A stretch of 64,000 nucleotides of DNA from Siderastrea siderea (lineage: Eukaryota; Cnidaria; Anthozoa; Scleractinia; Rhizangiidae), in NCBI GenBank assembly GCA_964030785.1, contig OZ034969.1, positions 33,312,101 to 33,376,100 of the forward strand, read 5' to 3'. Shown piece by piece: positions 18,104 to 29,105 of the stretch. A program made the translations under genes and the position numbers. Each line of letters starts with the position of its first letter. Within the stretch, counting starts at the first letter, position 1. The notes below the pieces were generated by a model. That model was not told where the DNA came from and made no database searches. It saw nothing but the letters and a program-made list of their open reading frames with translations.

Positions 18104-19582
18104 TCTTCTCTTTTTTTCCTTTTTTTTTGCGATTTATTTGCAAATAGATTCCTTTTCGTCGAAAAAGTATCTGTTGGTTTACAACGGAAAATCCTTTTAA
18201 AGAAATTACGAGACAAATGGAAATGCGCATGTGACAAGCTTGCTTCAGTTGGCTCACTTTCCCGCGAAAACGGTCACGTAGTCAATCATTCCCGCGTTCT
18301 GTTTTCATGAAGACGGCCGAATCGGAATGATGCAATTCTAGTAAGCAAGGAATGCGGCTATGATCTAGTAGTGCATTATTATCCCCCAATCCAATATTCA
18401 ATCGCTGGAGAAAAAAGGCTAATCCTAGCTTTGGTCTTAAAAGTTGAAAATACGTCGCTCCTACTTAAAATTAAAGTAATGAGAAGTTAGCGTGCTATTT
18501 TACATTTTTGTAAGTTTCATGGTGCGTATTAAACGACTACCATCAACTGGCAACGTTAACGACGGGTTTTTAACTACTACGACCATGTACAATCTTTGTT
18601 TTACGTTCGTACACTATGTCGAACTATGGCTGAATAACTAGACAGTGACATTTTTATCTGTCATTTGCTCATGCAAAATTCAAAATCTACTGTTGCTTGT
18701 GCACGGTCAAGGCTAAAAACGGTAACAAAAGCATAAAACAAGGACTTTGCTAAGTTTCATAACCAGATTCGTTTAATAAGTATGATTTAACGCGCGCTCG
18801 TGCGACAACTACCGATTTTTTTACCTTTCATTCGCTGCCGAAAGTACACTTTTTTCCTTGATACGATTTTTTATCGACAGTGCTTCAGCTGCGTTTGCCA
18901 TGTTCATGGCCGCAAACGAGCACCGCGTTTGGGTAGGCACTTCATGGAATAGATCAGTCATTTTGACTGAAACCCTTCGTAGAGTTTCAGTAAGGACCCA
19001 GTACGTTTTAATGAGCCGGTGAATACATTTTAATTTGGTAAGTAGCGTTGCAAAACGTTAGCTTACCCTCAAAAAGCTTAAGCCACCGCTTAACTCTGAA
19101 TCTGAGAAAATTACTGTAACACCTACAACAAAAGCGATTTCAGCTTATTTTAATATTTTACTTTTCGCTTCACAAATCAAGATTTCAAGCATATGAACCC
19201 AAATAACAAGCAAACTATGCGATTTTCCTGCTTGCTTCCGCTATGTTCGTGACAGGAAAACGCGGAAAAGACGGCATGATTGACCACCTGACCATTTTGG
19301 CAGGAAAACGAGCCAACTGAAGGAAGCTTGTCTCATGCACAGTTCCCCTTGTTTCACAGTTCGTTTAAACCGGATGTTCTTTTCCGGGAAACTTTGCAAA
19401 CTTCTGTCGCAACATTGGTATTTTAATAGACAACTTGCTTGGTGCAATTTGCAACCAACCACTTGCTCGCTTCAGTTGCGAATTTGTGTTGTGACACTTG
19501 AAAATTGTCTCGCTATTTTCCTCGGCAAACTCCTTCTTAAATTGAAACTTTAACTTGGAATATTACCCAGTTGGTGAAATTA

Positions 19583-19995
19583 GGGGCTGTTCACATGGAG
19601 GGAGGAAGATCCTAGCGCTAGAATGATCCTAGAAGGCGGATCATCCTAGCACCATATGTTTTCTGTATTCAGTTTACATGCAAAATGTTGTACTTGGCCC
19701 TAGCGCTAGGATCTTTCTAGCGCGAGGATCTTCCCAGCTGAAAGATAGGAAGATCCTAGCTCTAGGAAGATCCTAGCACCATGTAAACTAACTTCGCTTG
19801 GAAGATCCTAGTACTAGGGACAGAAACACAAACATGGCGGCGGCCGGGCATTCAGCTGCTTAAGGCCGACAGTTTTATTTGATTCTCAGCAACCAGCTCG
19901 ACCAAAATTTCTGCATGCAAAGCAAACGAAAAGTTTTTTCGCCTTCTAGGATCTTCCTAGTGCTAGGATCTTCCTCCCTCCATGTAAACAGCCCC
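19583..19995. mobile_element. Harbinger-type MITE, 413 bp
   Basis: Ends GGGGCTGTTCACATGG and CCATGTAAACAGCCCC, with TTA duplication at 19580-19582 and 19996-19998. The interior repeats GGAAGATCCTAG in both directions. It is nested in the MULE-like element. Confidence 0.85.
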
Positions 19996-20668
19996 TTAGA
20001 GTTCTGTCATGCGAACGACAACGTGAGGCAAATTTATTTGAAACAACACCGACAAATTTTAATAAACAAAACAGCAAATTAAAACCACAACATATTCTTC
20101 ACAAAAGTAACTTTATCACAACAGCGAATCTCGTAGCTTTTCACTGAATAAAATAATTTTTCAGTCGTCAGTTTTTCTATCACGAAAAAATTATTCAGTT
20201 TATAATATTCTGAGCAACATTTCTAATTTAAAAAACTTTAAGAGGAATTTGAAGAGAAATCTACACAAATAAACTCGCCACCGAGGCGAACAACTTCAAA
20301 ACCTCATTCCTATCATTCAGTTCACAAAATTACTCTTACATCTGCGTTATTGCAGCAACTAACCTCGCTAGTTCCTAGCGGTGCAGCTTTCGTTATGTTT
20401 TTGGTATTACAAGCTCAGATTTCTGATTTCAAGAGCAATCTGCAGAGGAATCTACGCAAACAAATTTGCGAATCGAAGCCAGCAAGTGGTTCGCAGCGAT
20501 TGCAAATTGCTCCGAGCAAGTTGTCAATCAAAATACCAATGTTGGGGCGGAAAAGGACATCCGGTTTGACTGTAAAAGGATTTTCCGTTCTAACTGCAAC
20601 AGATACTTTTTCGACTAATAGGAATCTATTTGCAAATAAATTGCAAAGAAAAAAAAGGAAAAAAAGGC

Positions 20669-20710
<42 letters not shown>

Positions 20711-20729
20711 GCCCCGACCCCGACCCCGA
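20669..20729 (-). repeat. (GGGGTC)n array, right
   Basis: CCCCGA hexamers on the plus strand with one C-to-G change, mirroring the left array. Confidence 0.95.
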
Positions 20730-22252
20730 GTCGGCGTTTTACTGACACCCCTCAATAAAGAAACAACAGTTTTCAATTTACAAAACATGTTTCGACATTC
20801 TCATGTCATCTTCAGTTGCAAGATGACATGAGAATGTAGAAACATGTTTTGTAAATTGAAAACTGTTGTTTCTTTATTGAGAGTTATCGTCACTCTGCTG
20901 TCTTTACGTACATTTGGTTTTATGCAGAAAACTCCCATGAAAAGCTATCATTGCGATTATAAGAGCCATTTTCTGAGAATTATGATCGAGAATCGAAAGA
21001 CACTCACAAAAAATCGAATTTTTTTTTATTTTGCCAAAACATCCCTTTGGGTAAGCTATTTCAAGAAAAAATAATCCAAAGTTCCAACGAGTTATTTAAC
21101 GGACAAAAATTTAAAAAGTTCGAAAAATGCATGAAATGGCGGTTTTAGGGTCTCTAAACGGCTCAAATTCTCACTCAACTTTAGGAAACCGGTGAGAGCG
21201 TAAAAAAGATTCTTTTACAACGAAACAAACCACGAAGATTATTTAACCTTTCTACTTTAAAACTATGTAATAAATTTGCCAATGTTTGGTTTCGAACATT
21301 TTCAAGCGGCGTTTTTATCGAGCTGCTCGTAGCCTTGTTTATCACAAGGTAAAGTGAAGGCCAACTTCGGCCGCTTAAAACGGCATCTGGTATGCATCGT
21401 TCAATGATTAAGACTACATAGAACGAAAGCTATGTCATTGTACTTTTCACCAGGAAAGTTACAGCTTTGGGAATCAAATACTTCCCCGTCAGTAAATTTT
21501 TACTGTTTAGATTGTTTAGTGATCTGAGCGGGTAGAATTATATGCAAATTACAGATTTCATTCCTGGAATACTGCTAGCAATTACAAAGGTCGTTTAAGA
21601 TAGGCTCACCATTAGTTACACATGCACGCTCAATGTTTTTCCTGATCTTTGAAAGAAAGTTCTGCTTTCTTGAGTCTTGCTGAGTCTTATTATGTTAAAA
21701 CAAAGCAGATTTTTAACCCCCTTTCAACAAGACAGGAATCCACTCATTCAACTTAACCAAGATAACATCGAAAACACAGAGAAACGACGTACTATGCCGC
21801 CTACCTTGCCAACCGAAAACGCAACAATACAACAGAAAAACTTTCCAAACTGTAAACAAACGAATTTTCAGTTTCGTGATTGAGCGAAGATATTTTAAAC
21901 TCATCGCCTAGAGGAATACGCGGAAAGACAGGTAACCTCTGCACTGACCCGCACGTGTCACACCACACTAACAGAGAGAGTCACGTATTCGATTTCTGTT
22001 ATGTGATTTGAGATAAAAACTTGGTGGAAAGTTAAAAAAAAATAAACAATTGCAGCAGATAGCTAGTGCTTTGTTGTATTACATGTTAGCACAAGCTCCA
22101 CAAAGGAGTTTTTACGGTCACGACTCTCTCTATTAAGCGCGGTAATTTCGCAATGTACGTGCTGTTGTAATTTTACTACTAATTTAATTACAGCTCATGA
22201 AATAAAATAAATATTGTAGTAAGTTACATTCACAGTGTGTAAGTACTGATAT

Positions 22253-22528
22253 ATGGCGTCGAGTAGTTTTTCCACTCTTCTGGAGAGGGTTACTGCCTGT
22301 GGATTAAGCAGTTGTTACCCAGGCCACGTTGAAGTTGTTTCCCTAAAAGAATGCACAAGACACATTTCTTGGCATCTTCAATTGCACGGACTAAGTGCAG
22401 ATAAAGCGGTTGACAGTGAATTCAAGTTGTTGTTAGCCCGAGCAGGTAATGGTATTGCATTTTGTTCTGGAATTACTGTGTTCCATAATTTTGGCCACAG
22501 ATACTTCATGGCACTCGGCGTCCCTTAA
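22253..22528 (+). CDS. 91-aa ORF in left arm of foldback element, unknown
   Basis: An ATG-started frame whose inverted twin at 23878-24153 is also open, with only a few residue changes. It has a central Cys/His-containing stretch and no recognisable domain. Preservation in both arms could reflect coding constraint, or simply recent arm duplication. Confidence 0.3.
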   Translation: MASSSFSTLLERVTACGLSSCYPGHVEVVSLKECTRHISWHLQLHGLSADKAVDSEFKLLLARAGNGIAFCSGITVFHNFGHRYFMALGVP

Positions 22529-23545
22529 TCTAGGTTCTGCAGAGTCGCGCTACTCCTGTGCCCTCCGGCGCCTGGGGATTGGAGGGGGGGGGGAGGGTCT
22601 TTTGACCAATGTTTGGGTGTAGGGATGACGCTGCGGTTTTGACACCCTGGCCCTGGTTAGGACAGAAAAACGAAATGGAATGTCGATTGTACTGACCATA
22701 CCCGGTTGGGGAAGATGCGCAGAAAATAATTTACCATGTTTATGGACAGAGACCAAAACCATATCCTGTCCAGCGGCACACCCCAGTATAGACCACATTA
22801 GGCAGTAACCCTCCCTTCCGGGGGCAGGGGGGAGAGTGCCGTGCTTAGCCTTAACTCGCTCAACTGTAGCACAATATTCATCGACGATGGCACGATGTGA
22901 TTATTGAACGTCCCCTGATGTCATCTTCCTTGGCGAGAAGCGGAAGCCACGCGGGCCCATGTGAGAACTCGCCCACATGATACCCTTTCTCGCTTTGCTA
23001 TTTGGTTTTTGCGTCATGAGGTTGGAAGCCTAGAGTTCAAAGTATATTTATCTTTGATTTTTGGTTATTTAGGCATTTTTTCAGTAGAAGAGTCTAAGCT
23101 TTCAACCCCATGACGCAAAAACCAAAAAAGGGCTAGCTAAAATAGCAAAGCGAGAAAAGGTATCATGTGGGCGGGTTCTCGCATGGGCCTGCGTGGCTTC
23201 CGCGTCTCGCTCGCTCGAACTGCTACCAAGGAAGATTGCATTGAAGTTCAATTTTCGGAGACTGAAATTACATCGTGCTATCGTCATGCTAAACACGGCA
23301 CCACCACCCCCCTGCCCCCGCCCGGAAGGGAGGATTACTCTCTTATGTGGACTATACTGGGGTTTGCCGCTAGACAGGATACGGTTTTTGGTCTGTGTCC
23401 CTAAGCATGGTATATAATTTTATGCCCGTCTTCCCCAACCGGGTATGGTCAGTGCAATCGACATTCCATTTCGTCTTTCTGTCCTAAACAGGGCCAGGGT
23501 GTCAAACCCGCAGCGTCACCCCGACACCCAAACATTGGTCAAAAT

Positions 23546-23812
23546 AAAAATAAATAAATACACTTTATTTCAGTAGGGTGCATAATCAAACTGTAGTCTC
23601 CCTTGTGGCCCTACGTCCAGGTAGAATTGGAATTTGGAAATGTTGGTTTTTATGGAGGTAGGAAACCGGAGTACCCGGAGAAAAACCCTCGGAGCAAGGA
23701 CGAGAACCAACAACAAACTCAACCCACATATGACACCAGGACCGGGAATCAAACCCGGGCCACATTGGTGCATGGTGGAGGGCGAGTGCTCTCACCACTG
23801 CGCCATCCCTGC
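23546..23812 (-). mobile_element. tRNA-derived SINE
   Basis: Read on the minus strand it begins GGCAGGGATGGCGCAGTGG at 23812, with a clear A box, then a B box in GGGTTTGATTCCC near 23744-23758. The body contains TTTTTCTCCGGGTACTCC, and the 3' tail is AT-rich (TTTATTTATTTTTATTTTG). This is a common cnidarian SINE plan. It sits in the right arm only; the left arm lacks it. Confidence 0.8.
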
Positions 23813-23877
23813 CACCCCCCCCCCCCCCCCCCAGGCGCCCGTGGGCACGGGAGTGGCGCGACTCTGCAGAACCTAGA

Positions 23878-24153
23878 TTAAGGGACGCCGAGTGCCATGA
23901 AGTATCTGTGGCCAAAATTGTGGAACACAGTAATTCCAGAACAAAATGCAATACCATTACCTGCTCGGGCTAACAACAACTTGAATTCACTGTCAACCGC
24001 TTTATCTGCACTTAGTCCGTGCAATTGAAGATCCCGCGAGATGTGTCTTGTGCATTCTTTTAGGGAAACAACTTCAACGTGGCCTGGGTAACAACTGCTT
24101 AATCCACAGGCAGTAACCCTCTCCAGAAGAATGGAAAAACTACACGACGCCAT
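23878..24153 (-). CDS. 91-aa ORF in right arm of foldback element, unknown
   Basis: Inverted twin of the ORF at 22253-22528, differing at a few residues (such as Cys for Ser near the start and Arg-Asp for Trp-His). Function unknown. Confidence 0.3.
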   Translation of the reverse strand: MASCSFSILLERVTACGLSSCYPGHVEVVSLKECTRHISRDLQLHGLSADKAVDSEFKLLLARAGNGIAFCSGITVFHNFGHRYFMALGVP

Positions 24154-25444
24154 ATATCAGTACTTACGCACTGTGAATGTAACTTACTACAATATTTATT
24201 TTATTTCATGAGCTATAATTAAATTAGTAGTAAAATTACAACAGCACGTACATTGCGAAATTACCGCGCTTAACAGAGAGAGTCGTGACCGTAAATACTC
24301 CTTTGTGGAGCTTGTGCTAACATGTAATCCAGCAAAGTACTAGCTATCTGTTGCAAGTTTTTTTTTTCTTTTTAACTTTCCACCAAGTTTTTATCTCAAA
24401 TCACATAACAGAAATCGAATACGTGACTCTCTCTGTTAGTGTGGGTGTGACACGTGCGGGTCAGTGCAGAGGTTACCTGTCTTTCCGCGTATTCCTCTAG
24501 GCGATGAGTTTAAAATATCTTCGCTCAATCACGAAACTGAAAATTCGTTTGTTTACAGTTTGGAAAGTTTTTCTGTTGTATTGTTGCGTTTTCGGTTGGC
24601 AAGGTAGGCGGCATAGTACGTCGTTTCTCTGTGTTTTCGATGTTATCTTGGTTAAGTTGAATGAGTGGATTCCTGTCTTGTTGAAAGGGGGTTAAAAATC
24701 TGCTTTGTTTTAACATAATAAGACTCAGCAAGACTCAAGAAAGCAGATCTTTCTTTCAAAGATCAGGAAAAACATTGAGCGTGCATGTGTAACTAATGGT
24801 GAGCCTATCTTAAACGACCTTTGTAATTGTTAGCAGTATTCCAGGAATGAAATCTGTAATTTGCATAATTCTACCCGCTCAGATCACTAAACAATCTAAA
24901 CAGTAAAAATTTACTGACGGGGAAGTATTTGATTCCCAAAGCTGTAACTTTCCTGGTGAAAAGTACAATGACATAGCTTTCGTTCTATGTAGTCTTAATC
25001 ATTGAACGATGCATACCAGATGCCGTTTTAAGCGGCCGAAGTTGGCCTTCATTTTACCTTGTGATAAACAAGGTTAAGAGCGGCTCGATAAAAACGCCGC
25101 TTGAAAATGTTCGAAACCAAACATTGGCAAATTTACTACACAGTTTTAAAGTAGAAAGGTTAGATAATGTTCGTGGTTTGTTTCGTTGTAAAAGAATCTT
25201 TTTTACCCTCTCACCGGCTTCCTAAAGTTGAGTGAGAATTTGAGCCGTTTAGAGACCCTAAAACCGCCATTTCATGCATTTTTCGAACTTTTTAAATTTT
25301 TGTCCGTTAAATAACTCGTTGGAACTTTGGATTATTTTTTCTTGAATTAGCTTACCCAAAGGGATGTTTTGGCAAAATAAATAAAAAATTCGATTTTTTG
25401 TGAGTGTCTTTCGATTCTCGATATTCTCAGAAAATGGCTCATAA

Positions 25445-26221
25445 TTATTGCACCTATTTTGCACACGCCCTCCTCATTTTCATATATAGATTTTACTCAT
25501 TAAAAATGTCTCACCTTTCCGTTTGTTTCTTAAAAAGCGGTTAAATAATATTAAATTTAAACACGGAAAAAAGAGGAATATATTGAGCTCTTGCTCATGT
25601 AGCAAGAAAACGCCTTTCCGGTGTACAAGCCACTCAAAAGAAGTACGTTAGTTTGCTTATTCTTTGCGTTTGTGTATTAAGGTGTCTTCAGAGATTCAGA
25701 CTGTAGTTTAATAGTCTTTTAATTCAATCTAAGTCGAATTAAAATTAACCCCTTTTCAAATGTAGTCCCCTCAAGCGTGGAACCAGGATGGTAAATTTTC
25801 AGAGCAAAATTCTCAATGTTGGCTTTACAAAAAAACAAGGGGTAACCAAATTGGATCTATAATATTGCCAAAACTCCAGGCTCATAAAAAGGAAGTCTTT
25901 CCTCTTTGGAGTTGTCTAGTCGACAACTGCTTTCCCCAGAAGGTTTTATTTTCTCACAAAATACTGTTCAGTTTGTCGACAACCGTCGTGAACATGCCCA
26001 AGTAACAAAACCTTGCGAAAACGACCAGACAAACATAATTGTAAATTGAAGTAACGTAGGATGTAACCCTAAAATTGGATTGTTCAGAATCTATTTTCTG
26101 TTTAGTGACTTCGCCTCATTCTGCAGACATGGGTATATAGCTGAGTGTACGTTCTGTTTGATGGTGGTTATTTTTTTCCACTTTATAGGCAACTTATTTA
26201 TTTAATTTAATTTCGTTTACC
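25445..26221 (+). repeat. Segmental duplication copy A, middle part
   Basis: Matches 36215-37074. It is the direct continuation of 16281-17999 once the intervening transposons are removed. No coding frame is recognisable. Confidence 0.75.
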
Positions 26222-26225
26222 GTGG

Positions 26226-27211
26226 ATGAACGTAAGTAAGCTAGCTAATCTTCCCACAGATGCTCTAGCCGAACCGGGACCTGACTGGTCCTTTGCGAGG
26301 ACGATATGGGGATTGGCTTGGGGGCTGCATTGCATTGGCTTTGGCTTCCTGTTTGGTCTTCTTGCTATCCACTCTTTTCTTGCTTTAGTGTTGGTGAATC
26401 ACAAGAAAGGATTCTGCCGCAAGCCTTTGCATGTGGCTATCAACTCGCTGCTGTTAGTCCTTGGAGCCACTCGAGCCGTTTATTTAATGTTGGATCCGTA
26501 CGAGCCCAGAGAAAATGACGTGGAGGATCCAAAATGGCTAACACTGCTACTCTACGGAATCCCTTACCCTGCTTGACATCTTCGTTTTGTCTGATTCACC
26601 TGGCTTTCCTGGAGGTCACCAAGCTGAATGTCGGCCCAAGCAGGCTGCAGAATGCAAAGTTTCTATCTACAGTTATTGTTGCTCATTTTATCATCGTCTT
26701 CACTGCAGAAACGACATCTTTCATCAAGCCAGAGTTGGACGCACTCTTGATCGTTTGCCAGTCATTCTTCATTCTCTGGGGCTTGCTTCTCTCTGGCTGT
26801 TTCATCTACAGCGGCTACAAGGTGATCAACCGCGTGGATAAGGTTCAACAGCAACTCAGCACCATCGAGAAAAACGAGCGCCCAGAGAACAAGCGTCAAC
26901 AGAAATCGCGTACAACCAAAGTGGCAAAGATCACTCTTGCCACCACCTTCTTGGGTATCGCAGTATGTGGCTTACATTTGTATTCCATGATTGGCGTGTA
27001 CGGAATGTACAGCGATGTCGTCCACCCGTCCCCTTGGCTATGGCTGGCCTTTCAATCTAGTTTTCGTCTCGTGGAGCTTGGCATGGCGTACACGATCGCC
27101 TACAGTGTAATGCAGCCAGTAGAAGGAGCAAAGAATTCGAAAACATTCGCATCGACTAGTTCCCAGGAGGGAGGGGCTCAGATCAACTTAACGGAAGTGA
27201 AGCCAGTCTAG
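26226..27211 (+). pseudogene. PRRT3/PRRT4-like 7-TM gene, frameshifted copy
   Basis: An ATG-started frame (26226-26576) ends at a premature TGA, and a second frame continues the protein to 27211. Against the 38840 gene, one C is missing at about 26566-26570 (CCC versus CCCC). The 5' end is also odd: homology with 38840 starts only at about 26240, because some 1.75 kb present upstream in copy B is absent here. The first residues and promoter region therefore differ. The remaining sequence would give the family's seven hydrophobic segments. Either a real pseudogene or a sequencing error in the C run. Confidence 0.75.
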
Positions 27212-27407
27212 AATACGCGGTGATCTACTGCTAGTTCACTCGGCTTTTTTGAAGTAGACGTCTGGTGAACCAGCGAGAATGCTTACTCGAAAATAAATAA
27301 TATGCCGTGTACTAGACACAAACTTAGACCCGTAGAGACAATGGGCGCGTTACTTTAAATGTAAATTAACTGTCTTACTTTATTGTGGATTTAAAAAAAT
27401 TCAAATG

Positions 27408-27806
27408 CAGTGGAACCCCAACACACGACAGGTCCTTTTCTACCACCTCGCTATTACTCCCAGTCACTTTTTCTGGCCTCAAGAATAGATGGAACAGTTC
27501 ATTTTCCAAATTGTCTCAGAGAGTGTCTGGAAGGGCATGAAAAAAGGACCCTCCAGCTGGCTGAGAAGAGCTGGGTTTTCATAGAAACAGAGGCAGTCGA
27601 CCGAAGCTTCCTCTTAGTCTTCCATCTTCTTATGCAGCAAGTGCGGTAGTGACTGTTGCCAATGTTAGTTTGCACAGTCATTCGAAACGATGTCCACGTC
27701 GGGAATGACCAAACATTCATGGCGCTTCCATTGTCTTCCGAGACAGAAGTATGCCATCCCAAACCCTGTTAACCGTACTACATTTTCAAGGGAGTTTCTC
27801 TTCTAT
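27408..27806. mobile_element. MITE with CAGTGGAACCCC end (3' end lost)
   Basis: Matches the complete copy at 40026-40426 up to about 27803, then diverges, so the right terminal repeat is missing. Confidence 0.6.
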
Positions 27807-29001
27807 TCTTCTTTTGTTTCATAATAAGAAGAAACGTCAAGACTTAATTAAGGTTTGCATGATCAAATATGAGACTTAAAAAACATGCAGGACTTTCGAG
27901 TCGTGGGGTGCAGTTTGCAATTTTACATTTGGTTTGCACGCAGAATTTGTTGGTTGGATTATCACCCAGCCAGCGGACGAGAGAATTGTTCTTAAACGTT
28001 AAAAAGTAACGATAATTTTAACGCCAAAATCAAGTTTCTGCTTTGTAATTTTAAAACTGTTCAAGGACTTTGACGACGTGTCGTGTTTTCAAGTAATCTC
28101 ATAGCCCACACGTAACCGATGGATCGTTATCCGGTTATTGGTAACATTTTTCAATTAATGTACGTGTTTGGTTTTGCAATGGTAACATGTTATTCACTGG
28201 TTAGGATTTTCATATTTATTTAAATGATAATTTGCAAAGGCTTTATTGGTCAAAACCTGACGCTCTTTATAGTTGGTAGAGAGTATTGCAGGTGAAAAAT
28301 TAAATAAGGTAGTGTTTTCAGAGTTGTTAGATTCATGAAATCAGCTCGATTCAGTTCTAGTATCAGTTTAGAAAAACATCTCCTCGATTACCCACTGCCC
28401 CTCGCCCCTCAGTTGATTGTATTGGGTATTGTTTCCCAGCATTCGATGATATTCTAGTTCCATTGGTAAACGCAACTTACTGGCATTATAGCGATTAAAA
28501 TTGAAATTAGGATTGGACTTATATTTGTGTTAGTTACTCTTATCTGACGGCATTATTTATGTATTGTTACCTCAGTAGAAATTTACCTACTGCATTTTCA
28601 GATTTTTTCTTCACATAATAGTACTATCCATTTTCATTATACCAGATCTGTTGCAGTGAAGAAATTATGGAAAATTCTCAGTAATTCTAGAGATGCTGTA
28701 CTTATGAAACAGCTTGCCAACCAGTTTAAAGAAAATTAAGTCTTTGCAAATATTAACAAAAAACTGAAGCAATTTGTACAACAAGAATACAATGACTCTT
28801 CCTATGAAACACAAATTGATCATCTGTATTTAATTAATTACAATCAATTAATAGTAAGGTCACCATTTATCATATGATTGTTTGTGACGTTAAGATAATA
28901 ATGAGGGGTTCTCCTTAGAAAAGCTCAATCGAGCTTGCTGAGATCTCCTGCTACTGGATATTGTAATAGATTTAACACACACACACTGTTTGAATGTGGC
29001 A
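27807..29001. other. Intergenic AT-rich DNA
   Basis: About 27800-28330 is a diverged relative of 34120-34700. No gene or RNA is recognised. Confidence 0.4.
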
Positions 29002-29020
29002 AATAAAGATTGATTGATTA

Positions 29021-29105
<85 letters not shown>
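29002..29105. repeat. (GATT)n tetranucleotide repeat
   Basis: Nearly uninterrupted ATTG units for about 100 bp. Confidence 0.95.

Larger units (their letters stand above)
18009..20750. mobile_element. MULE-like non-autonomous transposon, 2,742 bp
   Basis: Ends are GGGTGTCAGTAAAACGCC and its complement, flanked by a 9-bp duplication CTCAATAAA (18000-18008 and 20751-20759), typical of Mutator-like elements. GGGGTC hexamer arrays sit just inside both ends, followed by further inverted similarity over about 200 bp. No transposase frame is present. Part of the interior (about 18580-18780) resembles 56960-57165. Confidence 0.75.
17996..20909 (-). mobile_element. Short hairpin retro-insertion (Penelope-like?), split by a MULE
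   Basis: Without the MULE, the insertion is about 163 bp flanked by the 12-bp duplication. Most of it (20751-20881) is a near-perfect hairpin with arms of about 60 nt. On the minus strand the central part reads CTGAAGA (20815-20809), a GACAT/ATGTC stem-loop, then GAAAC (20793-20789). This resembles the core of a hammerhead ribozyme, as known in Penelope-like retroelements. An extra U between CTGAAGA and the stem departs from the consensus. Confidence 0.5.
20963..25440. mobile_element. Giant foldback (near-palindromic) element, 4,478 bp
   Basis: Ends are GAGCCATTTTCTGAGAAT and its complement, with ATAA duplicated at 20959-20962 and 25441-25444. Segmental copy B has the empty site (ATAA at 36211-36214). 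The left arm (20963 to about 23031) and right arm (about 23094-25440) are inverted copies around a spacer of roughly 60 nt. Outer parts are almost identical and inner parts more diverged. The right arm is about 280 bp longer because of a SINE. No transposase is visible. The 4-bp duplication is shared with Sola, Academ and Ginger types, so the superfamily is open. Confidence 0.85.

Noticed and set aside
18011..18310. Long Gly-Val, Gly-Arg and Pro-Thr dipeptide frames
   Set aside because: They are translations of the GGGGTC microsatellite in different frames, not genes.
21677..21883. 68-aa frame mirrored at 24525-24731
   Set aside because: Present twice only because of the palindrome; low complexity and no domain.
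27499..27762. 87-aa minus-strand frame also at 40116-40379
   Set aside because: Falls within a short MITE present in both duplicates; no domain, and length fits chance.
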